Assembly: GCA_903840165.1 (NCBI GenBank)
Contig: CAIMEY010000109.1
Span: 1-53,624, forward strand
Reading direction: 5' to 3'
Origin: an uncultured Myxococcales bacterium
GTDB lineage: Bacteria; Myxococcota_A; UBA9042
Length of the DNA: 53,624 nucleotides
Positions 16,931 to 27,536 of the stretch are shown piece by piece. The stretch's first letter is position 1. Each line of letters starts with the position of its first letter. The position numbers and the translations under genes were made by a program. Below the pieces are notes generated by a model that was given only the letters and a program-made list of their open reading frames with translations, was not told the origin of the DNA and made no database searches.

Positions 16931-18094
16931 TCATCGGCCGACCAACTGCCCAATCAACTCCGCGTATTGCGCGGCGCAGTGGGCGTCGGACAGCTCCGCC
17001 TCGGCATAGGCCCGCCCAGCGGCACCCATCGCAGCGCGTTGTTCAGCAGGTAGCTTGGCAAAAGCTTCGATCTTATTGGCAATATCGACAGGGTCTTGCC
17101 AATCGAACAGCAGTCCGCGCTGCCCATCGCGCACCAGGACCGGGTGGTCCAGGCAGTTGCTCGCCAACACAGGCAGCCCGCAGGCTAGGGCCTCGCACAC
17201 CACATTAGGTAATCCTTCCAGGTAGCTAGCGTGCACCAGCGCGTCGTGCTGCTGCATCAGGGCCGCCACATCGCGGCGCTCGCCGAGCCAATGCCACTGC
17301 TGCCCAAGGTCCAGCGCGGCGATACGCGCCCGCATCTCGTCGGCATTGCGCTGATTTTCCGCGTGATTCTGGTCCACCAGTCCCACCCAGTTGACCCGCG
17401 GCTCCAGGCCACGCTGCCGCAGCAGGTGCAGGGCCTCAATCAGCCGGAGCCCATTCTTGGTCTGCTCCACCCGCGCCACCACCAGAAGTTGCAGGGGCGC
17501 TTTGGGGTCCGGCGTCGGCCGCGGATTGGGAGAAAAAGCCTGCAAATCAACGCCGTTGTAAATCGTACGAATCCGGCCGCGCAGAAAGCCAAACTGATCC
17601 TCTAGGCGCTGGCGATGGTGGTGCGAGTTGGTCGTCACGCCATCGGCCAGCCGGTGCACATGCCGCAGCGCCCGCCAACCCAGGGTTTCGTGCGCCATCG
17701 ACCGCTCGGCCGCAATGATCTTGGGCCGCCGAGGTCCCAAGGACGCCAGTTCGGCATAGAAACTAGGCGTATCTAAAAAAGAAATCACCACATCGAGGCC
17801 CGGCTCGCGCAGGCGTCGGCCCAGATCGGCGATAATCTTGAGAGAAAATCGGGACTTCTTGGTCTCGCGCAGGACAGGAATCCCTGCTGCACGTAGCTTT
17901 TCTTCATAAAAATCAGCCGGTTGATAGACCAAGACCGAAAGGCGATGGCCACGCTGCTGTAAGCCTATGGCTAGATTGACCAATTGCCGCTGAGCGCCGC
18001 CTGAGCCGAGGTTATCGATCATCAGGCGGACGTTCAGCGGCCGGTCTCGGGTCTGCGCAGGGGCGTAAGACTCTGGCAACTGCGCAGGATTCAT
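16931..18094 (-). CDS. Glycosyltransferase family 4 protein
   Basis: A 387-aa GT-B enzyme. The N-terminal domain has the acceptor-site loop IDNLGSGGAQRQLVNLA (about 27-43). The C-terminal domain has LLVVARVEQTKNGLRLIEAL and the donor-binding EX7E motif EGLPNVVCEALACGLPV at about 292-308. Retaining transfer of a hexose from a nucleotide sugar to a glycan or lipid is the family reaction. Specificity cannot be read. It lies 107 bases downstream of glnII on the same strand, with no other polysaccharide genes nearby. Confidence 0.9.
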   Translation of the reverse strand: MNPAQLPESYAPAQTRDRPLNVRLMIDNLGSGGAQRQLVNLAIGLQQRGHRLSVLVYQPADFYEEKLRAAGIPVLRETKKSRFSLKIIADLGRRLREPGLDVVISFLDTPSFYAELASLGPRRPKIIAAERSMAHETLGWRALRHVHRLADGVTTNSHHHRQRLEDQFGFLRGRIRTIYNGVDLQAFSPNPRPTPDPKAPLQLLVVARVEQTKNGLRLIEALHLLRQRGLEPRVNWVGLVDQNHAENQRNADEMRARIAALDLGQQWHWLGERRDVAALMQQHDALVHASYLEGLPNVVCEALACGLPVLASNCLDHPVLVRDGQRGLLFDWQDPVDIANKIEAFAKLPAEQRAAMGAAGRAYAEAELSDAHCAAQYAELIGQLVGR

Positions 18095-18201
18095 GACTTA
18101 TGCGCCTTTCCAGGTGGGCTGTAGCGTCCCCATTGGCCCACTCGCCACTGCGCGAAAAGGCAAATCAGCGTGATTGCATTGGATTATTCCCGCACCGAGC
18201 C

Positions 18202-19224
18202 TTACTTTGCGCGCGAGCAGACCGTGTTGGTGATGAGGCGCGTGACCACGTAGGGGTCCATGTTCGCGCAAGGACGGCGATCTTCGATGTAGCCCTTGCC
18301 GTCGACGGCGACCTGCCACGGAATGCGCACGCTGGCGCCGCGGTCCGAGACGCCGTACTTGAACTGCTTGTAGCTACAGGTTTCATGCTTTCCGGTCAGG
18401 CGTTCCTCAATGCCAGCGCCGTACTCGGCGATGTGCAGTGCGTGCTCTTCGCCCAAGGCCTTGGCTGCGGCTTCGCAGGCGACGATGGACTCGCGCATCG
18501 CCTTGGTGGAGAAATTGGTGTGTGCTCCTGCGCCGTTCCAGTCGCCTTTGACCGGCTTGGGGGCCAAGGTGGCGCTGACGCCGTAATCCTCGGCTACGCG
18601 GTAGAGCAGCCAGCGGGCGATCCACAGTTGATCGGAGGCCTGCACGGGGCCGCAAGGGCCAATCTGAAATTCCCATTGCGCTGGCATAACTTCGGCGTTG
18701 ATACCGGCAATCATCAGCCCGGCGTCAATGCACATGTCCAGGTGTTCTTCTACAATTTCACGGCCATAGACTTCATCAGCGCCGACGCCGCAGTAGTAGC
18801 CAAACTGCGGGGCAGGGAAGCCATTATCGGGCCAGCCTAAAGGCTTGATACCACTAAAGAATGTATACTCTTGCTCAATGCCAATCCACATGTCGTGCGC
18901 CTTGTATTTCTCTGCCACTTCAAGGAGTTTGGCGCGCGTGTTGGTCGGGTGCGGCGTCAGGTCGGTCAGCAGCACTTCGCACAGCACCAGGCGATGCGGC
19001 CCGCCACGGACTGGATCTGGGCAATTATACACAGGTTTTAGCACGCAGTCGGACGCGTGGCCCGTGGCCTGATTGGTCGAGGAACCGTCAAAGCCCCAGT
19101 TCGGCGGCTCTTGGCCGATGGGGATGATCTTGGTCTTGCAGCGCAGTTTTTGGGTCGGTTCGGCACCGTCCATCCAGATGTATTCCGCTTTATAGACCTT
19201 AGGTTCGCCTTGTTTGCTGCTCAC
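18202..19224 (-). CDS. glnII: Glutamine synthetase type II (eukaryotic-type)
   Basis: A 340-aa enzyme, the size of GSII (about 330-370 aa) rather than GSI (about 470 aa). Diagnostic segments are YIWMDGAEPTQKLRCKT, NWGFDGSSTNQATGHASD, VLCEVL, WIGIEQEYTFF (metal-binding Glu residues), NAEVMPAQWEFQIGPCG, GAGAHTNFST and RIPWQVAVDGKGYIEDRRP. It makes glutamine from glutamate, ammonia and ATP in the cytoplasm. GSII lacks the adenylylation Tyr loop of GSI. The start codon is GTG with GAGG upstream. The 147-base upstream gap shows no clear sigma-54 GG..GC box. In proteobacteria GSII is usually an additional enzyme beside GSI. Confidence 0.95.
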   Translation of the reverse strand: MSSKQGEPKVYKAEYIWMDGAEPTQKLRCKTKIIPIGQEPPNWGFDGSSTNQATGHASDCVLKPVYNCPDPVRGGPHRLVLCEVLLTDLTPHPTNTRAKLLEVAEKYKAHDMWIGIEQEYTFFSGIKPLGWPDNGFPAPQFGYYCGVGADEVYGREIVEEHLDMCIDAGLMIAGINAEVMPAQWEFQIGPCGPVQASDQLWIARWLLYRVAEDYGVSATLAPKPVKGDWNGAGAHTNFSTKAMRESIVACEAAAKALGEEHALHIAEYGAGIEERLTGKHETCSYKQFKYGVSDRGASVRIPWQVAVDGKGYIEDRRPCANMDPYVVTRLITNTVCSRAK

Positions 19225-19422
19225 GGATGACCTCGATATGGGCTAGGGGTTGGCGGCGTCGAATCACGCCGGCCGGCGGGCGTCCTGAGCGTCACCGGCA
19301 CGCGGAATCTAACTGGCGTTTGTTTCCAATCTGTTTCTAAGTCAAGAAGGCCCAGCAAAATCGGGCCGCGCTTGTCAGGCCACGCGGAGCCGCTATGCTG
19401 GCCGCGGCACTGGAATTGGAAG

Positions 19423-19833
19423 ATGGCTGACCAAGAATTATCGATTGAAATTAAGGATCAAGCTGGCAAGACCTCGGTCGGTGTCGTGCAGGTGCGCGTG
19501 ATCACGGATCGGCAGCGGTGGCAAAGGGCTTGGCACAGTGCGCGCGTTGCTTATATCCTAGCTTTTGCAACACTTTTCTTACCAATCATCCACTTTGTTG
19601 TGCCGCCGCTTGCTGTGATCATCGGCACGATCTTGGCGATACGTCGCCTGGGCCAAGCCGAACTGCTGCAAGGGCAGGGGGCCTGTCCCTACTGCCAGAA
19701 GGCCTTGACTATCGAGCCGCAACTACCTGAGTGGCCAGTGGAAATCCTGTGTCCGGGCTGCAAACGCTTGATGCAGGCGAGCCTAGAGCCCGGCGACTTG
19801 CAAAAAAGGCGACAGAATGCGGAGCTGCCCTAG
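19423..19833 (+). CDS. Membrane protein with C-terminal zinc-ribbon-like motif, function unknown
   Basis: A 136-aa protein. Residues about 40-75 (VAYILAFATLFLPIIHFVVP and onward) form one long or two short membrane segments. A cytoplasmic tail then carries CPYC (about residue 88-91) and CPGC (about 112-115), a four-Cys zinc-ribbon pattern. The ATG at 19423 is preferred to one 17 codons upstream because a GGA-rich stretch precedes it and the earlier codons look non-coding. It lies 45 bases before ddl on the same strand. Role unknown. Confidence 0.7.
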   Translation: MADQELSIEIKDQAGKTSVGVVQVRVITDRQRWQRAWHSARVAYILAFATLFLPIIHFVVPPLAVIIGTILAIRRLGQAELLQGQGACPYCQKALTIEPQLPEWPVEILCPGCKRLMQASLEPGDLQKRRQNAELP

Positions 19834-19878
19834 ACTAGGGTTGCTGCGGCCCTGCACGGCCGTTCAGGCAGGCGAATC

Positions 19879-20901
19879 ATGACGCGCAAAACCTTGCATA
19901 TAGCGGTGTTACACGGCGGCCCTTCTTCCGAGCACGACATTTCCGTCTGGAGCTCCGGCGGCGTGATCGCGGCGCTGCGGGCCAGTGGGCATCGCTTGAC
20001 GCCAGTTTACGTCGACAAGACGGGGCGCTGGCATGTCGGTGTTGCTCAAGCAGGAGAAATGCTTGAACATTCTGCCACTATCTTGGAGGGTGCCCAGCAA
20101 CTGGTCGCCCTGCAGCCCGACCTGTGTTTCCTAGGCTTTCATGGCACTTATGGCGAGGACGGCCGCATTCAGGCCCTGCTCGACCTTGCGGGCTTGCCCT
20201 ATACCGGTTCAGGCGTGCTGGCCAGCGCGGCGGCGATGGATAAGCCCTTGGCAAGACGCATTTTTGCTGGCGTCGGTATCCCGGTGGCGGCGGCCGTGGA
20301 GGTCCAAAGTGCCGACCTCCGCCACGGCGACGTTCGGGCGGTAGCGACGCGGTTGGCCACTGAGCTTGGCCTGCCCGTGGTGGTCAAAGTGCCGGCCGGC
20401 GGTTCAAGCGTTGGCGTAGAAATACCACGTGATTTCGAGGCTTTGGTACAGAGTCTGTCCCGGCTTGCCGCCGATGCCGAGCTGTTGTTGTGCGAGCAAT
20501 ACATCGCGGGCGTGGAGTTGACGGCGGGGGTGCTGCAGGCGGCCGACGGATCGCTACAAGCCCTGCCAATCGTTGAAATTGCGCCGAAAACCGGTGAGTT
20601 CTTTGACTTTACAGCCAAGTACCAAGCGGGGGGCAGTGATGAGATCGTTCCCGCGCGCATTTCAGCTGAATCCACCCTACAAGTTCAAGAGTTAGGCCTG
20701 CGTGCCCACCGCGCGCTTGGCTGTGCCGGGGTGAGTCGCACCGACGTGATCTTGAGGGCTGATGGGCATCCATTTGTCTTGGAAACCAATACTTTACCGG
20801 GCCTGACTCCGGCCAGCTTGTTGCCCAAAGCTGCTGCCGCCGCGGGTCTAGACTATTCAGCGCTGCTTGCGCGAATTATCGCTTGCGCCGTCAAGTCTTA
20901 A
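19879..20901 (+). CDS. ddl: D-alanine--D-alanine ligase
   Basis: A 340-aa ATP-grasp enzyme that makes D-Ala-D-Ala for peptidoglycan. AVLHGGPSSEHDISVWS is the N-terminal signature. GFHGTYGEDGRIQALLD and PYTGSGVLASAAAMDK follow. The ATP-grasp core has VVVKVPAGGSSVGVEIP, and the metal/ATP site VLETNTLPGLT lies near the end. Length and motif order are normal. The start follows AGGCAGGCGA-like sequence. No mur or fts genes are nearby, so it is outside a division cluster. Confidence 0.95.
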   Translation: MTRKTLHIAVLHGGPSSEHDISVWSSGGVIAALRASGHRLTPVYVDKTGRWHVGVAQAGEMLEHSATILEGAQQLVALQPDLCFLGFHGTYGEDGRIQALLDLAGLPYTGSGVLASAAAMDKPLARRIFAGVGIPVAAAVEVQSADLRHGDVRAVATRLATELGLPVVVKVPAGGSSVGVEIPRDFEALVQSLSRLAADAELLLCEQYIAGVELTAGVLQAADGSLQALPIVEIAPKTGEFFDFTAKYQAGGSDEIVPARISAESTLQVQELGLRAHRALGCAGVSRTDVILRADGHPFVLETNTLPGLTPASLLPKAAAAAGLDYSALLARIIACAVKS

Positions 20902-21056
20902 CTGAGGGCACGAAGATTTTCATTGACGACAGGCACCGGCGCCCGGATGCTACGGGCCCATTGGGATCGCCCCATGCCGTGCGCGCACATGCCGGGGAGC
21001 TGTCTCAGACACCCCGGGTGGCGACCGCCTTTCGCCTGCAGGAGGTAGCAATTACC

Positions 21057-21470
21057 ATGGCTTGTTCCATTCATATTGATTCCGTCACGCCATCGACCGT
21101 TATCGAAAATGAACCGTTCAAGGTCACCTGGACCGTGGCGGCCGCAGAGGATTTTGATGTGCGCAACCTGACCGTGGCGCTCATGACGGACGATGCCCGT
21201 CTGGTGCTGGTGGACCACAATTCCCAAGATTCTCCGCCGGAAAAGCAGATCCAGGTCTCCCCTGGAGCCCGCGCCACCAAGACGACGCAAGTGGTCATCC
21301 AACGGCGCAAGGGTCTGGTCGACGAATTGTCGCGAGATGGCAGCAGTTCCGGGATCTTCCTGCACGCGCGCGCCCGCAATGAACGGGACGAAATCGTCGC
21401 CGATGGCGCGGCGTTGGAAGTGCAGGTCGCGGGACTGCCACGGCGAACGATGCCGCGTATTTTCCTGTAA
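21057..21470 (+). CDS. Hypothetical beta-rich protein, Ig-like
   Basis: A 137-aa protein with no signal peptide. Alternating hydrophobic residues (SVTPSTVIENEPFKVTWTV, then VRNLTVALM and RATKTTQVVIQ) suggest an immunoglobulin-like beta-sandwich, and FKVTWTV resembles the Ig B-strand. The start at 21057 is supported by GGAGGT ten bases upstream; the frame extends further but without a ribosome site. Convergent with the next gene, 48 bases apart. No family was recognised. Confidence 0.65.
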   Translation: MACSIHIDSVTPSTVIENEPFKVTWTVAAAEDFDVRNLTVALMTDDARLVLVDHNSQDSPPEKQIQVSPGARATKTTQVVIQRRKGLVDELSRDGSSSGIFLHARARNERDEIVADGAALEVQVAGLPRRTMPRIFL

Positions 21471-21518
21471 TCATCTGGAATAATTCGCCAATCGCGTACG
21501 CTTGCCCAGGGTCCCCGT

Positions 21519-22592
21519 CTACTTGGCTGGGGTTAGCACCGGGGCCGGCGTCCCGTCCGTGGCGCAGCGCACCCAATGCAAGGCGCGGCCCGTCGGTGTG
21601 ATCAGGACCGCGGCGCCCTGACCACTGGCGGTATCGAGCGCCATCACCGCTTCGCAGCGCAGAGGACCTTGCCAAGGCAGCAGCTTCTGCCCTTGGGCCA
21701 TACGGTTGCGCGACGGCTCCTGGCTCAGCACCACCCCAGGGGAACCCAGAACGGCCCCTTGGCCCGTGGTCAGCGCCACACATTGGTCCGGCCCCGACGA
21801 CACCGCCGTTCCTGCGCTGCCGGCCGGCCGCACTTTGGCATCCAAAGTCCCGTCTTTGCTGATGATAACCTTGCCCGCTGCATCCACGACCACGGCCGCG
21901 ATTTCCAGCCTCTTGCCCTGGGCCGTGCGGACCAAAACGGCTTCCACTTGGCCCTGCGCCGTTTGCTGCCAGCCAAGACCTTCGAGTTCGGGGCCTGCCA
22001 GATGCTGTTGGCCGACGATGGTCCCGGCATCAAGGTCCAGCACCGTCCATTCCACGGCCCCTTGGTTTGGCTGATTCTTTGCCAGAACTGCTTTATTCTG
22101 GCCTGGTTGGATTGGTGCCTGCACCCGCTCAGCCAAGGCCAGCAGATCGCCCTGGCGCGTGACAGCGATCAGGGTACCTTGGGGTTCGTAGACGAATTCT
22201 GCTGTACCTGTGCGGAGTTCTAGTCCGGCAATGCCGGCAGGAACCACGAGCAACGGCGGCGTGCCCGCGAGGACAAAGCCCGGCTGGGGCCAATTGGTGT
22301 CCGCTGGCGTCGGCGGCAGGGAGGCTTGACCCAGCTTGGCCCCTGTTGAATTGCGGACTTCTACGGTGTGCCGGTCGACGTTCTTGCCGCCCATGGCGAT
22401 GCGGCAGACCTTGGGCACCAGCAGCGAAGTGCCTGAACGGACAGGCGCTCCGTAGTCACAGCCGGTCGTTGCGGCCAACCAAGGACCCACGTCCTGACAC
22501 GGCGGCGTGGCGGCGGCGCGGCCAGGGATACCAAGGAGTAAACCACAAAGAAATACAGGGAAATGCCGGTACTGGGCGAACGTCCAAGGCAT
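21519..22592 (-). CDS. Secreted hypothetical protein, beta-propeller-like
   Basis: A 357-aa protein with a signal peptide (FPVFLCGLLLGIPGRAAA, residues 11-28). Repeated strands of the EWTVLDLDAGTIVGQQHLAG and VVVDAAGKVIISKDGTLDAK kind, each with a D..G turn, suggest a WD/quinoprotein-type propeller of about seven blades. No catalytic motif is evident. GGAG seven bases before the ATG at 22592 decides the start; the longer open frame upstream (to 23192) has no ribosome site and shadow-like composition. It is probably periplasmic or outer-surface. Confidence 0.65.
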   Translation of the reverse strand: MPWTFAQYRHFPVFLCGLLLGIPGRAAATPPCQDVGPWLAATTGCDYGAPVRSGTSLLVPKVCRIAMGGKNVDRHTVEVRNSTGAKLGQASLPPTPADTNWPQPGFVLAGTPPLLVVPAGIAGLELRTGTAEFVYEPQGTLIAVTRQGDLLALAERVQAPIQPGQNKAVLAKNQPNQGAVEWTVLDLDAGTIVGQQHLAGPELEGLGWQQTAQGQVEAVLVRTAQGKRLEIAAVVVDAAGKVIISKDGTLDAKVRPAGSAGTAVSSGPDQCVALTTGQGAVLGSPGVVLSQEPSRNRMAQGQKLLPWQGPLRCEAVMALDTASGQGAAVLITPTGRALHWVRCATDGTPAPVLTPAK

Positions 22593-22987
22593 CGCAGGGC
22601 TCCAGAGGTCGGCATGGCCGACGCGCACCCAGCAATCTGCAGCAACCACGCGAACCTGTCTAGCCCGGGCGGACCGGGGGGCGCCGCCCATCGCAGGACC
22701 TGGCCACCGGTGTCCCTCCAGGACGCCAGCGCTACACGGGCTGCCATATCCCCGTTTGGGTTGCGGAATTGGCTTGAGGGATGGCTTCTGTTTACCGAGG
22801 CACGCGCCCACGCCTCGAGCGACCCCAGCCGCCGGTGCTGCGGTCTTCCCCGCGGCCTTCACCTTGCCACCCGCCGCCGGGCCATGCCACACTGGCCGGC
22901 ATGGGCTTGCTAGGCACCAATTCTCCAGCGAATTCGCCAGCGGTGCTGCCGGCAAACGCCATGCAACATCGCAATAAGATTGTTGAT
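22593..22987. other. Gene-free divergent intergenic region
   Basis: About 395 bases separate the start of the secreted protein from the small membrane protein on the other strand. Open frames crossing this stretch lack ribosome sites. No hairpin with a T-run, no repeat and no strong promoter were seen. Divergent promoters are expected here from geometry alone. Confidence 0.4.
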
Positions 22988-23155
22988 ATGAAGCCTTTTG
23001 CCCGTCGCCCCTGGTCCTGGCTCCTGTGGATCTGGCGCGCGCCCTTGCGCCATGATTTTCAAAGGCCGACGGGCCTGCGTGCTTGGCTGGTTGCCTTGAC
23101 CATCGTTGTCCTGCAAATCTCAGCAATTGCTTGGGGTTTGCTGGTCCTGCGCTAG
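22988..23155 (+). CDS. Small single-pass membrane protein
   Basis: A 55-aa frame with a basic, Trp-rich N-terminal part (FARRPWSWLLWIWRAPLR) and one membrane helix, LVALTIVVLQISAIAWGLLV. It lies 12 bases before the next membrane protein gene, suggesting one transcript. There is no convincing Shine-Dalgarno before the ATG, and no family is recognised, so this is a tentative gene. It could be a longer frame starting upstream, but the upstream codons look non-coding. Confidence 0.45.
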   Translation: MKPFARRPWSWLLWIWRAPLRHDFQRPTGLRAWLVALTIVVLQISAIAWGLLVLR

Positions 23156-23167
23156 GGGTGGTGGACT

Positions 23168-24154
23168 GTGCCTGACGTCCGTCCGACCCCAACTTCGCCC
23201 ATGCAAGCAGCTACCCGTCGGTCCGACCTAGCGGTGCAGGCCGGTCAGCGTCCGAGCGACATTCACGCCCGGGCAGGCCTTATCGCCAGTGAGTTCAGCC
23301 TGTTGGGCCTTGGTGCGGCATTGTTAGCGACGGCGGCGCTCATCGTCGCGCTGCACGGTACGCTAGCTTTGGCCTTGGTTCACGCGGGGTTACTTGCCGC
23401 AGCGGGTCTGTGCACGGCGGGAACCCTGCTGCTGGCGGCGGGCTGGTGGCTCAATGTCGGGCAAACCCGCGATCAGCCTGCAGATTTGCCCACCTCGGTG
23501 GCTCCCCTCTTTGTTTTGGCGACGGCCCTGTCCGCCGTGGCGTGGCTGGCCCTGTGGCACCTGCATCACGTGCCGGCTGGGACGGGCGAGAGCCTCGATC
23601 TGAAGCGATTTCAACATGTCACGCGCCCCTTGCTCTGGGCCGGTACCCTGGCGGTGCCGGTGCTGGCCGGGCTGGCGCTGCGCAGCCTGCAGGCCGTGGA
23701 CCCGCGGTCGCCCATGCCCATTGCCGGGCTCTTTGAGGCGATTGGCCACACGTTGCTGGGCGGCGTGGCGCTGATGATGCTCGTCGGGTTGTCTTCTGAT
23801 TCCATGAGTTTGGAGCTCAAGTATTATTTAGGCGCTTCGCTTTGCACCGGCGCTGGCCACGTGATTCTCTGGGCGGGTTGGCTGTTGCGTGGGTCGCGTC
23901 AGGCCCTGCGATCGGCGCGATTACAGGGGATTCGCGTGCCACTGTGGCATAGGGGCCACACTTTGGCTTCGGCGGCACTGGTGGGCGGCGTGGTGCTGCC
24001 GGCCCTGGTTGTGCTGGCCGATCTGCTGGCTGTGCGCGACGTCGGCTTGGCGGTGGCCTGCGCCCTGCTGGCCGTGTCCAACCACGCGATGCGCTATGCC
24101 TGGGTATTGTTGGCGTTTCCTGCTCCGCCATGGCCAAGATCGCCCAGCCCTTGA
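23168..24154 (+). CDS. Polytopic membrane protein, function unknown
   Basis: A 328-aa protein starting at GTG with a G-rich GGGGTGGTGG stretch just before it. After a hydrophilic ~35-residue N-terminus there are about eight hydrophobic helices (for example LLGLGAALLATAALIVAL, LALVHAGLLAAAGLCTAG and LASAALVGGVVLPALVVLA). His residues in or near helices (HLHHVP, IGHTLLG, AGHVILW, SNHAMRYAW) and the overall layout faintly recall the anchor subunits of DMSO/polysulfide reductases, but no iron-sulfur or molybdenum subunit is adjacent. Treated as unknown. Confidence 0.7.
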   Translation: MPDVRPTPTSPMQAATRRSDLAVQAGQRPSDIHARAGLIASEFSLLGLGAALLATAALIVALHGTLALALVHAGLLAAAGLCTAGTLLLAAGWWLNVGQTRDQPADLPTSVAPLFVLATALSAVAWLALWHLHHVPAGTGESLDLKRFQHVTRPLLWAGTLAVPVLAGLALRSLQAVDPRSPMPIAGLFEAIGHTLLGGVALMMLVGLSSDSMSLELKYYLGASLCTGAGHVILWAGWLLRGSRQALRSARLQGIRVPLWHRGHTLASAALVGGVVLPALVVLADLLAVRDVGLAVACALLAVSNHAMRYAWVLLAFPAPPWPRSPSP

Positions 24155-24427
24155 CACCGATCCGTGTCATCCTACCTTTGGTTCGCGCTTGGCCGTCTGG
24201 CTGAGCCGAAGCGACGGCACCCTCTGTCCCTGCCTTGCGTCGCAAATGCCTTGTAACAACAGGGTGTTGAGCCGACAAGCCAGAGACAAACCAAGCAAGC
24301 GCCCCGGCCTTTGCTGCGCGCAGTGCTGATCGCCACGGTGTGAGAACATCTACACTTCATTGAGGAAATGGCCCGGGCATCTCCGCCGGGCCTCAACGAC
24401 ACGTTCCATTCTCGAGGTACAACGACC

Positions 24428-24715
24428 ATGGCCATTACTCCCTTGTTCGATCGAATCGTCGTCAAACGCTCGGAAGGTCAAGCGACTTCTCCCGGCGGCA
24501 TCCTGCTGCCCGACGCAGCCCAGGAGAAGCGCCAGGAAGGCGTAGTGGTTTCCGTAGGCGCTGGTAAGTTGCTGGATGAAGGAACGATTCTCCCGCTCGA
24601 GCTCAAGGGCGGCGAGCGCGTCCTCTTCGGCAAGTACGCGGGCAACGAGATCAAGTTGGGCGGAGAGACGTTGCTGCTGATGCGCGAAGACGAAGTGCTG
24701 GCCGTGCTGGACTAG
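24428..24715 (+). CDS. groES: Co-chaperonin GroES
   Basis: A 95-aa protein of the normal size. ITPLFDRIVVKRSEGQ starts the beta-barrel. The mobile loop that binds GroEL is EGQATSPGGILLPDAA, and GERVLFGKYAGNEIKLGGE ends the barrel. GAGG precedes the ATG by about nine bases. An in-frame ATG 20 codons earlier has no support. It forms an operon with groEL 127 bases downstream. No CIRCE element (TTAGCACTC-N9-GAGTGCTAA) occurs in the 270 bases upstream. A nested inverted repeat (CTTGT..ACAAG around CAACAGGGTGTTG) lies near 24250-24280. Confidence 0.97.
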   Translation: MAITPLFDRIVVKRSEGQATSPGGILLPDAAQEKRQEGVVVSVGAGKLLDEGTILPLELKGGERVLFGKYAGNEIKLGGETLLLMREDEVLAVLD

Positions 24716-24830
24716 TGAAGTTCGCCATTTTCTGGTGATTTTGCCGATTTCGCACCGTTTGAGGCAAGGGCACAGCCGGACAGTGGTCCAGCAAAGCCGC
24801 CACCGAACCAACCTAACTGTTTGAAATTGA

Positions 24831-26504
<1,674 letters not shown>

Positions 26505-26574
26505 TTCTCCGGACTTGGGCTTGCTGCCTGCGCTCATTTAGGGGCAGACGGCGGGGCAGGTTCGCAGCACGCGA

Positions 26575-26620
26575 GGCAACGGGTGGTCGATTTGCGAATT
26601 GGCCGCCCGTTGCCGTTTTT
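26575..26620 (+). terminator. Rho-independent terminator of groESL
   Basis: A 12-bp stem (26575-26586 with 26603-26614; GGCAACGGG pairs with CCCGTTGCC, extended by one wobble and two GC pairs) has a 16-base loop and is followed by GTTTTT. It begins 70 bases after the groEL stop. It is the clearest intrinsic terminator in the window. Confidence 0.88.
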
Positions 26621-26725
26621 GCCACACGACCGGCGTTTTCTGCAAGGATAACAATGGCTTTGTGCAAGGATAGCGGGCGCTTGAGCAGGTAGGCCGGGAC
26701 ACGGACGGCCGTTGGGGAGTGCAGG

Positions 26726-27082
26726 ATGGCCGCAGATCCAAAGGTGCTTTTTGCCTTGTATCACCTGGGGTTGGATGCGGCCGGAACGTACCAGTTCCGC
26801 AACCTGCACCAGTGTGCGCGGGCGCTGAAGATGGACGCCGATAGTCTGCAAACAGCCCTGCAAAACGCGGGGTTAGACCAGGATACCGTATCGCGCTTGG
26901 CCTTTAACGTTGCGCGTTGGCACGCCCAGGCGCAGTTCTGCAAACCAGCCGAGGCAGGGGCCCTGATCGAGGCCGCGTGGCAAGGTCTGCAAGAGGCAAG
27001 GCGGCAGGCACCGACCGGCGATATCGTCCATGATGTCGACTATGACGACCTGTGGGGCGATGGCCATCAGGGCGCTGAGTAG
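26726..27082 (+). CDS. Conserved hypothetical protein
   Basis: A 118-aa soluble protein with a helical layout: LFALYHLGLDAAGTYQFRNL, then HQCARALKMDADSLQTAL and AGLDQDTVSRLAFNVARWH. The acidic C-terminus ends DVDYDDLWGD. GGGGAG stands eight bases before the ATG. No domain name is recognised; the middle resembles a small winged-helix or HTH-like bundle, but without a clear recognition helix. It follows the groESL terminator, so it probably has its own promoter. Confidence 0.7.
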   Translation: MAADPKVLFALYHLGLDAAGTYQFRNLHQCARALKMDADSLQTALQNAGLDQDTVSRLAFNVARWHAQAQFCKPAEAGALIEAAWQGLQEARRQAPTGDIVHDVDYDDLWGDGHQGAE

Positions 27083-27143
27083 CACTTCGAGCCCGAACTT
27101 GCTTGCCGGTTCGCCTGGAATTTGCACCGCAGAACAGGCGGGC

Positions 27144-27536
27144 CTAGATCAAAGCAATGCCGTCGATTTCAACCGCTGCATCGCGCGGTAGGCGTGCCAC
27201 TTGCACGGTCGCGCGCGCCGGGAACGGTGCCCTGAGAAAGCTGGCGTATACCTCATTGACGGCAGCGAAATCCGCAAGATCTTGCAGATAAATCGTGGTC
27301 TTGACCAGGGCGCTGAGGTCGGTGCCCGCGGCTGCCAAGACGCCCTGCAAGTTGCGCATCACCTGGGCCGTTTGGGCGCTGACGTCGCCAGCGATGAGGG
27401 CTCCCGTGGCAGGGTCCAGGGCCACTTGGCCGCTGAGAAACAGGAAGCGACCGCTGGGTGGCGTCTCAATCGCTTGACTATACGGACCAATCGCCGCGGG
27501 CGCGTTGGTGGTTTGGATGGCATGGGTCAGGGCCAT
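27144..27536 (-). CDS. ridA: RidA family reactive-intermediate deaminase
   Basis: A 130-aa protein, normal for RidA/YjgF. The hallmark segments are APAAIGPYSQAIE, FLFLSGQVALDPATGAL, AGTDLSALVKTTIYLQDLAD and PARATVQVARLPRDAAVEID. The Arg in PARATV is the residue that contacts the imine/enamine acid in active members. It hydrolyses 2-aminoacrylate-type intermediates released by PLP enzymes, in the cytoplasm as a trimer. AGGAGGT lies five bases before the ATG. Monocistronic in appearance. Confidence 0.94.
   Translation of the reverse strand: MALTHAIQTTNAPAAIGPYSQAIETPPSGRFLFLSGQVALDPATGALIAGDVSAQTAQVMRNLQGVLAAAGTDLSALVKTTIYLQDLADFAAVNEVYASFLRAPFPARATVQVARLPRDAAVEIDGIALI

Noticed and set aside
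22593..23192. N-terminal extension of the secreted propeller-like protein to 23192
   Set aside because: The extra 200 codons are Pro/Arg/Ala-rich, overlap a plus-strand membrane frame and would bury the signal peptide; GGAG precedes the ATG at 22592.
24155..24427. Search for a CIRCE (HrcA) operator before groES
   Set aside because: No TTAGCACTC-N9-GAGTGCTAA-like pair is present; only a weak nested inverted repeat.
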